From Symbiodinium natans (Eukaryota; Sar; Dinophyceae; Suessiales; Symbiodiniaceae): 64,000 bases of DNA. The first letter of the stretch is position 1, and each line of letters begins with the position of its first letter. The stretch is from contig CAJNDS010000447.1 in NCBI GenBank assembly GCA_905221605.1, forward strand, positions 854,657 through 918,656, read 5' to 3'. Below are positions 53,646-64,000 of the stretch, in pieces. The notes under the pieces were generated by a model. It saw only the letters and a list, made by a program, of their open reading frames with translations, had not been told where the DNA came from and ran no database searches. Both the position numbers and the translations under genes were made by a program.

Positions 53646-55592
53646 CAGGGTTTAGTGTTCAGAACACCGCCTGCGCCCCAGCCATCCCAGTCGGCATAGT
53701 CGTATGCTCCATTGCCTGGCATGGCATGGTTAAGCTGATGGGCCATACGATACTGCATCCAGTAGACCCTGACATCCAGAAGGCTTTCAAGATCCCCGGA
53801 ACTCCTAATCCCCCAATCCCCTTGTTTTGCAGAGCATGCAGAGCCTAAATTCACAAAACCCCATTCGACCCGAAGCCCCCCCATCCTTGAACCCTACCAG
53901 ACCTTGAACTCCCAAACCCTGAACCCTGTAGCCCCGTAATCTCCTGAGTTCCTAAACCCTAAACAAAACTCCTCAACATTAGGCCTCCTGACCCGGGCCT
54001 ACACCCTAAACCTTGCAGGTTTGACGTCTCTCGTTGTTCGAAGATTTGCAGGAAGCCGATCCCAGCAAGACTCAAGTTTGTGTCGGCTCATGATTTTCCG
54101 TGAGTCCGTTGCGCACTCTAGTTCGGAGTTTTCTGCAGCTAGGGATTCGCCTCGGCTTCCAGCTGAAACAAGAGGTCTTGAACCCTTGGCAGCTCCCTGC
54201 CCACCCCGCCCAAGCTTTCACTTTTGGAACTGACACACGAGAGGTCCGCCAGCAAGCCTAAACATGCCGCAAGCTCAATAGCACTTCGGGCTCTCAGAGC
54301 TTCAGGTTTACAGTCGGTTGCTCTTCTTTCCTCGGCCCGCGATCGCTTTCCGTATCTGCAGAGCCCAACCGAGCGGACTGGACACTCAAAGGCGCACCGC
54401 TTGGACTGCCGAGGCACGCGCAAGGGGTTCACAATAACGATCCTCATGCACCCACGGTCCCGTGCAACGTCTTGTTGAGTTTAATCTTCGTGCTGCAAGC
54501 TGTACAAGGGGACACCCACCAAAGAAACCCGCGTCTTTGCACATGTCTAGTTCCGATCTTGCTGGAGTAGCGGTCGCATGAAACAAGTGAGGGTGCGTTG
54601 TAAAGATTTAAACAGTGCACACTTCGAGAGCCGAGGTTTCAGGTCGCATTTTGGAAACTCCTAGCCCCTAAGCAGACCCTAAACCACCACCCTGAACCCG
54701 GCAGACCATGAACTTTTACAGAACCCTGAAACCCCCCGAACGCCGACACACCCTGAACCCTAGATCCTGAACTCCTACACATTCTTACACCCGCGGAACC
54801 CTAAGCAAACCCTACTAAAGACCCCAAACTGCAAACACACAAGCCCCAAACTCCCAAACCCTAAGCGTAGACCCCAAAGTCCTCCACCTTGTTTCCTAGG
54901 TTCAAGGAGGCCCTTCAAACCCGAACTCCCAGCCTAAACCCTAAACCCGAGAAACCAGAAAAGGCCCCAAGAAACCCCAAGCTAAACTAGCAACATGTCC
55001 TAAATCCTCAGCCCCTACACCCAAACCGCCCCAACAGAAGAGATGCTCCGGCCTGGGGTTGTCCACGCCGACCCTCGTAGTCGGGACATCGGAGCTACCA
55101 TCACATGGCCAAACGAGGAAGCATGGAGTAGCGTTGGTGCTAAGATGTGCTTATCACTCTTTTCTGGTTGGTGGTTTCTTGGTGGAATTATCGCCCGTCA
55201 TTGTTTGGGTGGCTTGTTCAAGCGTACGATGTGTGGGATTCGATGTATTCGATGTAGTCCCTCGGAGAGGCATGCAGAGCACTCAGAGCTCCTTCTCCGG
55301 GGGTTGGGGTCTGAGGGATTCACACTGGCCCTGAGCCAAGGAAAATTCATTTTGATCCCAAGGGAAAACCTCTGAGCCACAAGCTGCCAGGGTTGCCGGA
55401 AAGATTAGAAAGCTTCGCTGAAGGAGCCGGATATGAACGGGCCTCACATACCTCAGACAACTGGCGTTTCAGCGACTTGCAGCACCACACACCTCTCAAA
55501 AGGTCGAAATCAGAACATCTCTCACGACGTTCGATGCACAGCCAACTTGCAGGCACGTTGTGTTTTCTCAGCGAAGGGCTAGGGTTCCTTCG
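53645..55592. other. Unassigned sequence rich in CCCTAAA-like heptamers
   Basis: Long stretches, especially 54660-55030, consist of loosely periodic ACCCTAAAC/ACCCTGAAC text that looks like decayed telomeric repeat in the opposite orientation to 53571-53645. No gene is recognised. Confidence 0.45.
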
Positions 55593-57570
55593 CTAAGGGC
55601 TCGGAAGCGGCTCCAGCTCAATGGGCAAGCCGTCCGGGTCTGAGAGAACCCTCCCGGAGTCTTCAAGCCTGCCCCGAAACAAAGAGCGTGCGGCGAAAAT
55701 CGTGGGGGCGACAGCTTCGCGCCCGCCCCGCCCCGTTCCCACCTCCCTGCACGTGCCTGCGCAAATGCTCGGGGGGCAGCCGGATCACGATGCCAGCCAG
55801 CCCCTGAATGCGGCGAAAGCAGGGTGGATCCACAGTGGAATACAGTGGATCGGGTTGCCTCGCCTCACCCCCTTTCAACCCTTCCAATGCTGCGATCTCG
55901 TGCGCCTCTTCGTCTTTGGCAGGTAGGCGCAAGGTGCCCGGCACGGAGTCCCACCTGAAAAGGAGAGTCGTGGGATAAAATGGTGGGTTCCCACAAGCTT
56001 TGCTGCTTTGCTTTGCTCTGCCTGTGCTGTAACTCAAGAGTCGTGTAGTCGCGCTGCCACAGCCACTCTCGATTCTCCACCGCCTCAGCTGCGGACAACC
56101 GAAGCCAACAACAGAGGCGGCCAACAGTATCCAAAAGTGCTTCGGTCAGAAGCCTCCAGATCGTCTTTGGGAGGGGTGTCCTCGGTGAACGCGAGGAAGT
56201 AAAGCCTGGGCTGAAATCATAGTTGGGGTGCGGCGTTGAGTGGTGCTCAATGTGATGGTTTCTGCATTCTCATGGGCTCGCCGGCCCATAGGAGAACTTT
56301 GCCTTGCAGGCAAGGAGCGTAAAGCCATATGGGGCCACTTCCTGCACTGAGCTGCACAACAGTTCACTGAAATGCACACACTGAAAACTTCCATGGAATG
56401 GGGGGTGCGGGGTCCAAGCCTGCACCGACAGCAGCTTCATTCCCAAGACCCTGGAGACAGGGAGAAGGGACGGGAGAGGACAGAGGACGGGACGTGGGAA
56501 AGTGAGAGCGAGGGCAGGGGATGTGCGTCTGGCCTCTGGTAGAATTCCAGGCTGCGCTTTGGATCGGTAATGCGCGTTGTGATCTGCCCAATGACCTCAA
56601 CAGAACTCATAGAACTCGAACCCAATCCCTTTCATCATCAGGTGCATAACCGCTGAAGCTATCCCAGGCCCTGTTCGCCCCTCCGGGGAAGGGACAAAGT
56701 CCTGAGCGATGGTCGAACCTTTGTTTGCGACCTTGGCGACGGTGCGTATCTGTGGGAAGCCAAGATTTAACAAGCTGCTTCAGGCGAGGAGCCGGGCGCG
56801 CCAGCCGCTGCGCCCTCTCTGCGGCATTGGACTCAAACGTCGTTTGCAGCAGCTCGATGCAAAAGCCGGCGGGATCTAGCAGTGTCTCAGAATGACTCAT
56901 GTCTCTCGGCCTCTTATGCCCTCACCACCGTTCACCGCCTGCCAGGTGCGTGAGAAAGCCGATGTCCCGAAACTGGCTTCCAGGGCGCGCGCCCAGGCGT
57001 GCCTGGGTTGCGAAGGGCGCCACAAGAAAGAAGCGAGATCAGGTCAACGGGGAGCCGCACAAAGGGCTATAAGAAATCATGCCCAGTGCCACTATGCTGC
57101 TGCCGCAGCCTGCACGTCATCGACCGCCAGACCTATCTTCCAGTAGAGGTCACTTTTGTCGTGGGAGTACGCGACCTGCACACGGGAAATTCACGTTCGA
57201 GCTGTGACTTTAACGCGAGGCCTCGGCCACCATGGGCCCTCATGGGCCCTCATGGGCCTTCACCTGCTCGTCCGCCAGCAGGCGCAGGGCGCAGCTGGCC
57301 GGCTTCCCTGGCACACAGAGCTCGCGCAGCTCGCCTGTGTCAGTGCTGATCATGCCCAGGCTGGTCCTGCACATTTCTCACTTTCCGTCTGTAAGCTGTT
57401 GCAAGCGTGAACCTCGAAAGCAGGGAACATGCCCGAAGCACAACAATGAGCGTGGATAAGTCCTCAAATGCCCTCCCCGAAGCCCTCAAGAGGTCCGGTA
57501 GAAGTCCCAGGTGTTCTGCAGCCGCGCCGGGGAGACGCGCAGGACGCAGGCAGCCAACATAGTGGCCCCC
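55593..57570 (-). CDS. Glyoxalase I (lactoylglutathione lyase), two-domain, multi-exon
   Basis: Domain 1 exons are about 57570-57496 (CVLRVSPARLQNTWDFYR), 57366-57264 (TSLGMISTDTGELREL), 57175-57110 (AYSHDKSDLYWKIGLAVDDV), 57002-56939 (FRDIGFLTHLA) and from 56875 (DPAGFCIELLQTTFESN). Domain 2 exons are about 56600-56540 (IGQITTRITDPKRSLEFYQ), 56340-56290 (YGFTLLACKAKFS), 56215-56145 (PRLYFLAFTEDTPPKDDLE), 56090-56025 (REWLWQRDYTTLELQHR) and 55670-55593 (GRVLSDPDGLPIELEPLPSP, then TAG). Glyoxalase I converts the hemithioacetal of methylglyoxal and glutathione to lactoylglutathione. The Glu of IEL at the end of each domain is a metal-ligand position. Introns resolved to the base are 57367-57495 (GA-AG), 57176-57263 (GT-AG), 57003-57109 (GC-AG) and 56876-56938 (GC-AG). 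The N-terminal start is not located. Confidence 0.88.
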
Positions 57571-57574
57571 TTCA

Positions 57575-60500
57575 GGGTTGAAAAATGAGGCAGGGTCCTC
57601 ACGGGGTCTGAACAACGGGTCCAGCGTTTCAATTTCATAGGGTTTTTGGGTAGGCGATGCAATGAAAGCCACCATGGACTTAAGCATATACAGCCTAACC
57701 CCAGACTGCCCAAAAGGACCCGAGTCCGAAAATCCCAGAAACCCCCTAAGCCTCTCCTCAAACTCCAAAGTCGTCTAAACTCGTAAACGCCCCATGCGGA
57801 CGTCAAAGCCCCACAAGCTCGCTAGCGAAGCCTCGAGATTCTCGCAGGGGCGGCCGGCAGGTGCCACGCACTGTAAGGCTACTTGGAGTTCAATGTTTCG
57901 GGCTTAGGGGTGTTGTTCTTTTTTTGGCCTTGGACTGGATCGTGGTTTCGGAGGAACCTACTGGGGAATACTGGGGAATCATGCGCGTGCTGAAGGTCAC
58001 CCTGTCCCTGAGCTTGAAGGGCAGCAGAGCACTAGTCGACTTCGAAGCGCCCCAATGCTAAGCTCAACTTCCCTCGGCTGCGACCGCACAACGTCCCACG
58101 TCACACAGTACTCACACCATCGCCCTCTTCTTTTGAAAGCTTCTTCCGCTGCCGGAAGTTCCTAGGCACCGCCTTTGCCGCCCTTCAAGGCTTCCTCGGG
58201 TGTGAGGAGGTTCAGCACCTGTTCGAAGTTAGGCTCGTAACATGGGAGAGGGGCGACCCAAAAAAAAAACAAAACAAAAAAAAAGAAAAAGTGGCCCGAC
58301 GGAGCTGGGGGTGGCACGTCACCACGGGAGAGGTGGTCCTTGGCCCCATGAGCCCAGAGTCTTCAACACTTTGCCACGCAGAATTGCAGATTCTCTCAAG
58401 GCATCTCTTGCGCATCACTTGGCTCTTGGGTCCTGGTTGACGTGCGCGCGGTAGGTGTTGGTCTCTGGATTCAAGGATGCCTGGTGCTTTGGATTTGCCA
58501 TGACTAAACCCTTTTGGAGTGGGATCTCTCACGAGCAGTTCCTACGAAGCACACTTTTTGGACATACAAGGCGGTTTGAGCTCAAGGCCTACGAAAACAA
58601 AGACATTAAAAGAAAGCTCCCTATTTTAGGGGTAGCGGAGTATGAACACTATACAAAGGACGAGAAAGTATGGAGGTGTGACCTTGGTGCGACTACGGGC
58701 TACATAGACAGGGTATGTTTCACAACCCTAAACCCTGTATGCCGAAGAGCGCTGAGGGTTGCTTGGCATTTGGGTTCCATGGCGCACCTGAACGATCTCG
58801 TATCGGATCATGTCAGTACCCGACTTCAGATCGTTGACCTCAAGACACACCGCAGCAATGCTCAGAACCACAAGCCATACACACACAGTCTCGCTGAGCA
58901 AAGGCCCCTCGCTGCCCGACTCACTACGACTCACCTAGCCCTGAGATCCCTGCCAGGTCTGCCTCGGACATCGAGGCCGCGTGCTTCCGAAGCGTGCGGG
59001 CCGTTTCGGCCCTGAGCCATTACTCCACTACTCGTGCAGTACTCGTGCAGCTGGGCACATGATGGCAGATGTTCAGGCAAGAAGCCACGGGCAAAGTTCC
59101 AAGCGAGTCTTGACTCTGACATCTCTGACATCCTGCGCTTGCCACTTGCCAGCCTGGCCTCAACTGGCGTTGTGCTGAGAAGTCGTTTGCAAAGGTCGTC
59201 TGTACCGCACGGCAAAAGTCCCGGTACCTGCACCGTGGATCGCTATGTGGCACACAACACCACGCTTTGCAAAACAAGGCTCCATGTGAATACAGCAAGC
59301 GCGCACGCTGCGGCCACACGCAGTGATCTGACCGCCATCTTCGGAACAGGCCGGTGTAATTGTCACAGTATCTAATCTTACTGGGAAGTTGTGTTGCATG
59401 CAAGAGAATGTGATCTAGTTGGACGATCATGATGAGACTGGACATGTGGTGGCAAAGAAAACAACAGGCCGCGTGTCTGCAAGAGCACGGGGGGTTCTGT
59501 CGATGTTCACACTGAATCGATACATCGGCTCAAGCCCGATGAACGGCTGCAGGACATGATTGGGCCCAAGCTGAACGGACAAAGCCTTGGACCTTTGCAG
59601 TATCAAAATTACAAGAAACAGTGGAGATGCCGGGAGTCGAAGGGAGACCAAGGGAGGCGAGGAGCACAGCAACCCGGCAAAGCCACCCACATGAAGGGAG
59701 ACAAAGGCAGACAAAGGGAGACAAAGGGAGACAAAGGGCGACACAGGGAGACAAGGAGCCCAGGAACCCGGCAACAGTCCTCAGAATGTCGGCAATCCTT
59801 AAATGAAAACCCAATTAGAACCCCAACAATAGACTGTTTGGGGAATAAAGTCCGAATCACATGTCTTTCATAATCAAAACTTCAGTCAAGCAATGCTACC
59901 AACACGCAACCGGCTACCTTGGACCGTGTGACAAGAAGGGACGGGTTCACCACTGCGCAGGTCACTGACAAAGCCTCTCGCAGAAGACCTGGGAGAAAAA
60001 CTGCTCCAAGCGAGGCTGGCCCGAGCCCCGAGCTTGGAGTGGAACGGAGTGGAACCGGTACGGAACAAGAACCAAGTTTGCGCCACAAGTGCCTCGTCTA
60101 AACAAACCAACAGCTCACGCCCTCTCGACACTTGCTGCATGACTCTCAGTCGGACTCAACACCGCCCGAGCTGAAAACATGTAGAGATGTTTTTTCCTCA
60201 CTCCCCCGGCCCAAGTCGAGCCAATGCTACTGTCATCTCCCATCGGGACCTTGACAGATCTGTGCCAAACCTCCGAGATTCGGCAAGCCACAATGAGCCA
60301 AGAGTGCAAACGTTGCTTCTCCTTCTTCGTGTGGCCAAAGCTCCCGCGCATGACAACGGGGCCAAGCAGCCTGACCACCACGAAGGAGCGATGATGTCTA
60401 AGAGCCACGGGAGATGGTCACGCCCCGCCAACCCTTGTCACGCCTCCTTGGTTTGCATCACAGGCTGCTAGGCACTGCCAGGCATTGGCCATTAGCCCTC

Positions 60501-61800
60501 AGCCACCAGAGCACCCGGAGAGTGTCGCGTGTCCATACGAAGCCTCCTGCGAGGTTCAAGAGATTGCCTTTGCGCACATATCGCGCGGGGAGTACCCCTT
60601 GTACTATCTGTCAAGGGCACGCCGCATCGCGACGACACGTTTCGAAGGCCTATACCTCCAGAAAATGAGGAAGAGTGTGCACTGGTGTGAGGCTTGGACA
60701 TGGGAGCGGGGTTAGCCCTTGTTGCAAAGCGTTCAGTGGAAGATCCGGAGTTTGGAAAGGCTTTGTGAACCTGCGCGATCTTTCAAGGGGTGTTACTGCG
60801 CAGGCAGCTTTCTGAGCATGTTTTGGAAAAGTCGTAGGTGCCAAATGTGCATTGTACAAGATGGCTACTACTACAACTACAAGGACACTACTCCTGCTTG
60901 CTGCTACGACAAATTATCATGACTCTCTTACCCAAGATTGACCGCAGGGCTCTTCATCTTCGGGGCAGTGAGCGCGCCGAGGCAACAGCGAGGCGCCTCC
61001 GAACGAGCCGGTGCTGGCGCACGGCGCACAGGCGTGTGGAACATCGGTCGTCGGGTTAGGTAGTCACGTCCTCCAATGATTCGTGCTGGTGCGCTTGCTT
61101 TTGTGTTTCTTGCGTTTGGGGTGATGGGGGGTGGTGGGGGAGGGGGCAGATGATGACTGTTGTGCAGGTGGTGTTGTATGCCCCTTCCGTAAACAAACAA
61201 GGTAAGACCTGCATAATATCGCGCGTGTCGCATGGAACACCTCCCAAAACCCGACTTTGCCTCCGATCGTGAAGTGGCTGGACGTGTTGTCGTTTAACAG
61301 GAGTCTTTCAACAACGTGACACCTTTCAGGATTCTAGGATTGATTATAGCCCTACAGGTTAGGGTGAGAAGGCAGAGGGGAACGCTTCGAGGCGGCATCT
61401 TTTTTTTGTGCAGAGCTTTGCTGGCGGCAGACACTTTTCGCAGGACGCTCACCTTCCCCTCTCTTGAGGTCTCAGAGGATCAGCTTGACACCTTTAGTGT
61501 CAACCGGACACTTCCACAAAGCCCGAGCCGATCCTGTGGTGCTTTTGCCACATGGCTGAGCTCGGACAGAGAGGCCACTGCTATACAGACGGCCAACCTC
61601 AAACATTCGGTGGAGTGGCATTTTGCTGCCGCCTCTTCTTGCCAATCTCCTGAGCCAGACTACCCAAATCTTCGGACAAGCTACGAAGTCACTGTCAGAG
61701 GAGCTACCTCCAATCCTAGGTGATGTCCTTCAGGTCTTAAAGGGCCAGAAATCTCAGTACCCAAAAATGAATCCAAAAACCCTCCTCAAGAAACAAATCT
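57575..61800. other. Unassigned sequence
   Basis: No domain recognised on either strand. Frames of up to 186 codons exist (for example plus 58455-59015), but they overlap frames on the other strand and show no family motif. An 11-base GGGAGACAAA-type repeat occupies 59690-59758. It may contain the 5' exon or exons of the glyoxalase gene and the 3' end of the P450 gene. Confidence 0.4.
59690..59758. repeat. AGGGAGACAAA minisatellite
   Basis: Six or seven imperfect 10-11-base units. Confidence 0.85.
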
Positions 61801-61809
61801 GCACACACC

Positions 61810-63795
61810 ATAAACGAAGCCACTGTGTAAAATGCATGTGCATCCCTGCCTGCAGCAGGCGAACCGTGGTTCTCAGCACCAAGCCTTTGCCAGGACATTC
61901 GCGGGCTCCCTCACCATTCACGGAGTTGAAGCCGACGTGCTTCTCCTGCGCTGGTCTTGAGAAGGGCTTTTCATAATCTCAACGTTCACCCGGACTGCTG
62001 AAATGGACTCGACAGCTGCCCTACATGCCTGCCCCCAAACCCCAGCGATTCCTTGAGGCCAGGCCGATTGTGGTTGAACTCAAAGGCGTCCTCGCCCCAG
62101 ACGGTCGGGTCAATGTTGGCGTACACGAGGGGAATGGCCACATTGGTGCCTCAGCCGAGACAGAGAAAACCTCAACTTGGCAGAGCCCTTCAACCTCGTG
62201 CGTGTGTGTCGCGAATGTCTCTCAGGCAGGCACCTTTCGGGAAGCTGTACGTCTTGCCGGCGATCTCGCAGGAGAAGGGCTCTTGGGCAATGTGATGGGA
62301 GACGGTCACCGGCGGGGAGAGCCGGGAGACCTCCAGGATGAAGCGGAGCACCTCGTCGTCATCCTCCAGGCTCAGGGAGTCCCAGATGGGCCGGGCGTCC
62401 ACCTGCAGGTTCCCATGGAGCGCCCCCGAGGTGCAGAGCCAAAGCAGCATGCGGGAGCCCTGCACGCCGGCGATGCGGATGATCGCCGTCATCAGCAAGG
62501 CGAGCTCGCGAGAGGACATGCTGTTGTACTCCGGCTTCACCTCTCAACAACATCAACTGCACACGCCACCAACCAGTCACCAACTTGAAACCCAACTGAA
62601 ACCCACACCGGAAGGATGCACCGTCTCCCTTGCCTCGAAGTTTGCGAAGGCCGCGGATTTCTCGTAGAGGTCAGCGACCGTCCCTATCGTGGCATGCTTA
62701 TCCCAGATGGGCGTGCGGCCAAATGGTTCGAGGTAGTGCCTAGGGCGGCTCTTGGGCACCCAAATCGAAGAACGTGTACTTATGACGAACAAAGATGAAC
62801 GCTAAGTTCACCCAAGACTCATCAAGGCAGATGACCCTGTGTAAAGGGAGTCGAGCGTGGACAGCACCGCCTTGTCCTGAGCAGGGTCGAGATTTTCTGA
62901 AGCTCTCGGGCTCAAAAGCTTGGGGAAGGCATCGGGGGAGATTGGAGATGTTTCGGATTGCAGCACTGTGCGTCAGGGCTTGTCTCAGCTTTCCTCGATG
63001 TCCAAGGCGAAGAGGACATGGTGCAAGTACTTCGTCCAAAACACTGTGTTGCCTCCGTCTGTTCCGTAGTAGAAGTCGTTGCTTCCCTGCTTCAGAAAAT
63101 CCTCGGCAGTCTGGTGTATGAGCTGCTGTGACATCTCGTCCGTCTCCCGCACTCTGGCGGCATCAGTGAAGAGAGTGTCAATCATGCATTGGCGGAAGGC
63201 TTCGTGGTCGCCAGTACCCCCTGCAGCTTTGCCTGACAAGCTCAGCAGGAAGACGCAACGACCAGACTCCCCCTCCGGCAAGGAGCCCCGGTACAACGGG
63301 TGCTCGCCCAACCAATGGTTTCGGGCCTGTGGGTTTAACAAGGCCTTTGACACGTCAGCATGACTGCCCAGCCAAACCTGCCCAGAAGCGCAGAGGTTCT
63401 GGCCCCAGTTGCGGTAGGCGAACATGGTGTTGTCGGTGTTGCCGGCACCTATGCTGTCGATAATTTCCACTGGCGGTAACAAAAGCCGAACCAGGAAGTT
63501 CCAGGGTCGTTGGAGTGCCCAAAGCTGGAAGGAGTTCCTGAGTGAGAAAATGCGACTAGGACTACGTACGGCTATGTGATCTTGTTGACAAGGCTTACAA
63601 AAAAAGAGTTGTCTAGACGAAGCATTTAGGCTCTTGAAGCAGATGAGGATAATCACCTCTATGATGATGTAAAGAAGGACGAGGCCGACGATGATCGCCG
63701 ATACATACCAAAGGCCGAAGATGCTGAGAAGAAACACAGTTGTGACGAAAAGCGGGACCACCCCCAGCCAAAACTGCTTCCAGGAGACCAGCGGA
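61810..63795 (-). CDS. Cytochrome P450, membrane-anchored, partial (5' end not found)
   Basis: The exon at about 63795-62990 starts with two hydrophobic segments (FWLGVVPLFVTTVFLLSIFG and VSAIIVGLVLLYIIIEVIIL). It then has a P450-like N-terminal fold region with VWLGSHADVSKALLNPQA. Further exons are about 62725-62635 (GTVADLYEKSAAFANFEA), 62545-62230 (FILEVSRLSPPV, the ExxR motif as E-V-S-R, then AGKTYSFPKGA), 62150-62050 (VAIPLVYANIDPTVWGEDAF) and 61970-61810 (FNSVNGEGARECPGKG). The last carries the heme-ligating Cys (codon at 61897-61895). P450s are heme monooxygenases. The ARECPGK loop is short and lacks the usual F-x2-G-x-R text, so a CYP74- or prostacyclin-synthase-like isomerase is possible. 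No ATG precedes the first exon, so an upstream exon is expected at or beyond the window edge. Confidence 0.78.
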
Positions 63796-63799
63796 CCTC

Positions 63800-64000
63800 G
63801 CAAAATGATTCAGTAGTTTCAGCCTGGTCTCACGACGCAAACAAGCAACAACACAAATCCGCAACACTTGAAGGTAGCTTGGCAGGGTAGGACCCCTTCA
63901 CCTGGTAGCGTCTGGTCGTTGAGAGGAGGAAATACCCGAGTTGAAACGCAACCCCTTCCGTTTGACCTGGCATCGCATCAATCACACGATGTAGGAAACA
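63800..64000. other. Window edge upstream of the P450
   Basis: No exon could be assigned. It may hold an intron or the first exon of the P450 gene. Confidence 0.3.

Noticed and set aside
58455..59015. 186-codon plus-strand frame starting MLVSGFKD
   Set aside because: Readable as protein in part, but no domain is recognised, no splice pattern supports it, and it is on the strand without other host genes. Left as unassigned.

Overview
This looks like nuclear DNA of a dinoflagellate, most likely a symbiodiniacean. The recognisable genes are split into many short exons. In the gene where splice sites can be read to the base (glyoxalase, 55.6-57.6 kb), GC-AG and GA-AG introns sit beside GT-AG introns. 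All five recognisable host genes lie on the minus strand, which fits the long co-oriented gene arrays of dinoflagellates. A perfect TTTAGGG tract, many minisatellites and many retroelement copies complete the picture. There are no rRNA or tRNA genes, bacterial operons or CRISPR arrays. Exon limits are approximate unless stated, because they were read by eye from protein motifs.

Layout. 1-1.8 kb: two minisatellites and a pyrimidine tract. 3.1-4.0 kb: exons of a pentatricopeptide-repeat (PPR) protein. 6.2-10.3 kb: a DDX3/Ded1-type DEAD-box RNA helicase, with about 0.8 kb of simple repeats in one intron. 11.6-25.3 kb: a co-linear series of a class II glutamine amidotransferase domain, WD40 repeats and an M20 metallopeptidase. 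These are the parts of yeast Dug3 and Dug2, which together hydrolyse glutathione. 27.6-33.5 kb: nested retroelement copies. One LINE-like element (RT box FLDD) is split by a 1.17-kb insertion and by a 380-bp TA-flanked inverted-repeat transposon. That transposon itself carries the 3' end of a LINE of the same family. 34.2-40.1 kb: an almost intact non-LTR retrotransposon of another family. It has a long endonuclease/RT ORF2 and an unusual ORF1 with seven strictly spaced Cys/His modules. 40.2-42.2 kb: a 34-bp minisatellite interrupted by an interstitial telomeric tract, then a 12-bp satellite. 42.3-44.2 kb: decayed retroelement copies in both orientations. 44.8-53.6 kb: repeats and sequence I cannot assign. 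55.6-57.6 kb: a two-domain glyoxalase I. 61.8-63.8 kb: a cytochrome P450 whose 5' part lies at or beyond the window edge.

Functionally, the Dug3/Dug2-like locus (glutathione breakdown) and glyoxalase I (glutathione-dependent methylglyoxal detoxification) share a substrate. Their shared strand may simply reflect chromosome organisation. The retroelements make up most of the accessory content, and their nesting gives a relative insertion order.
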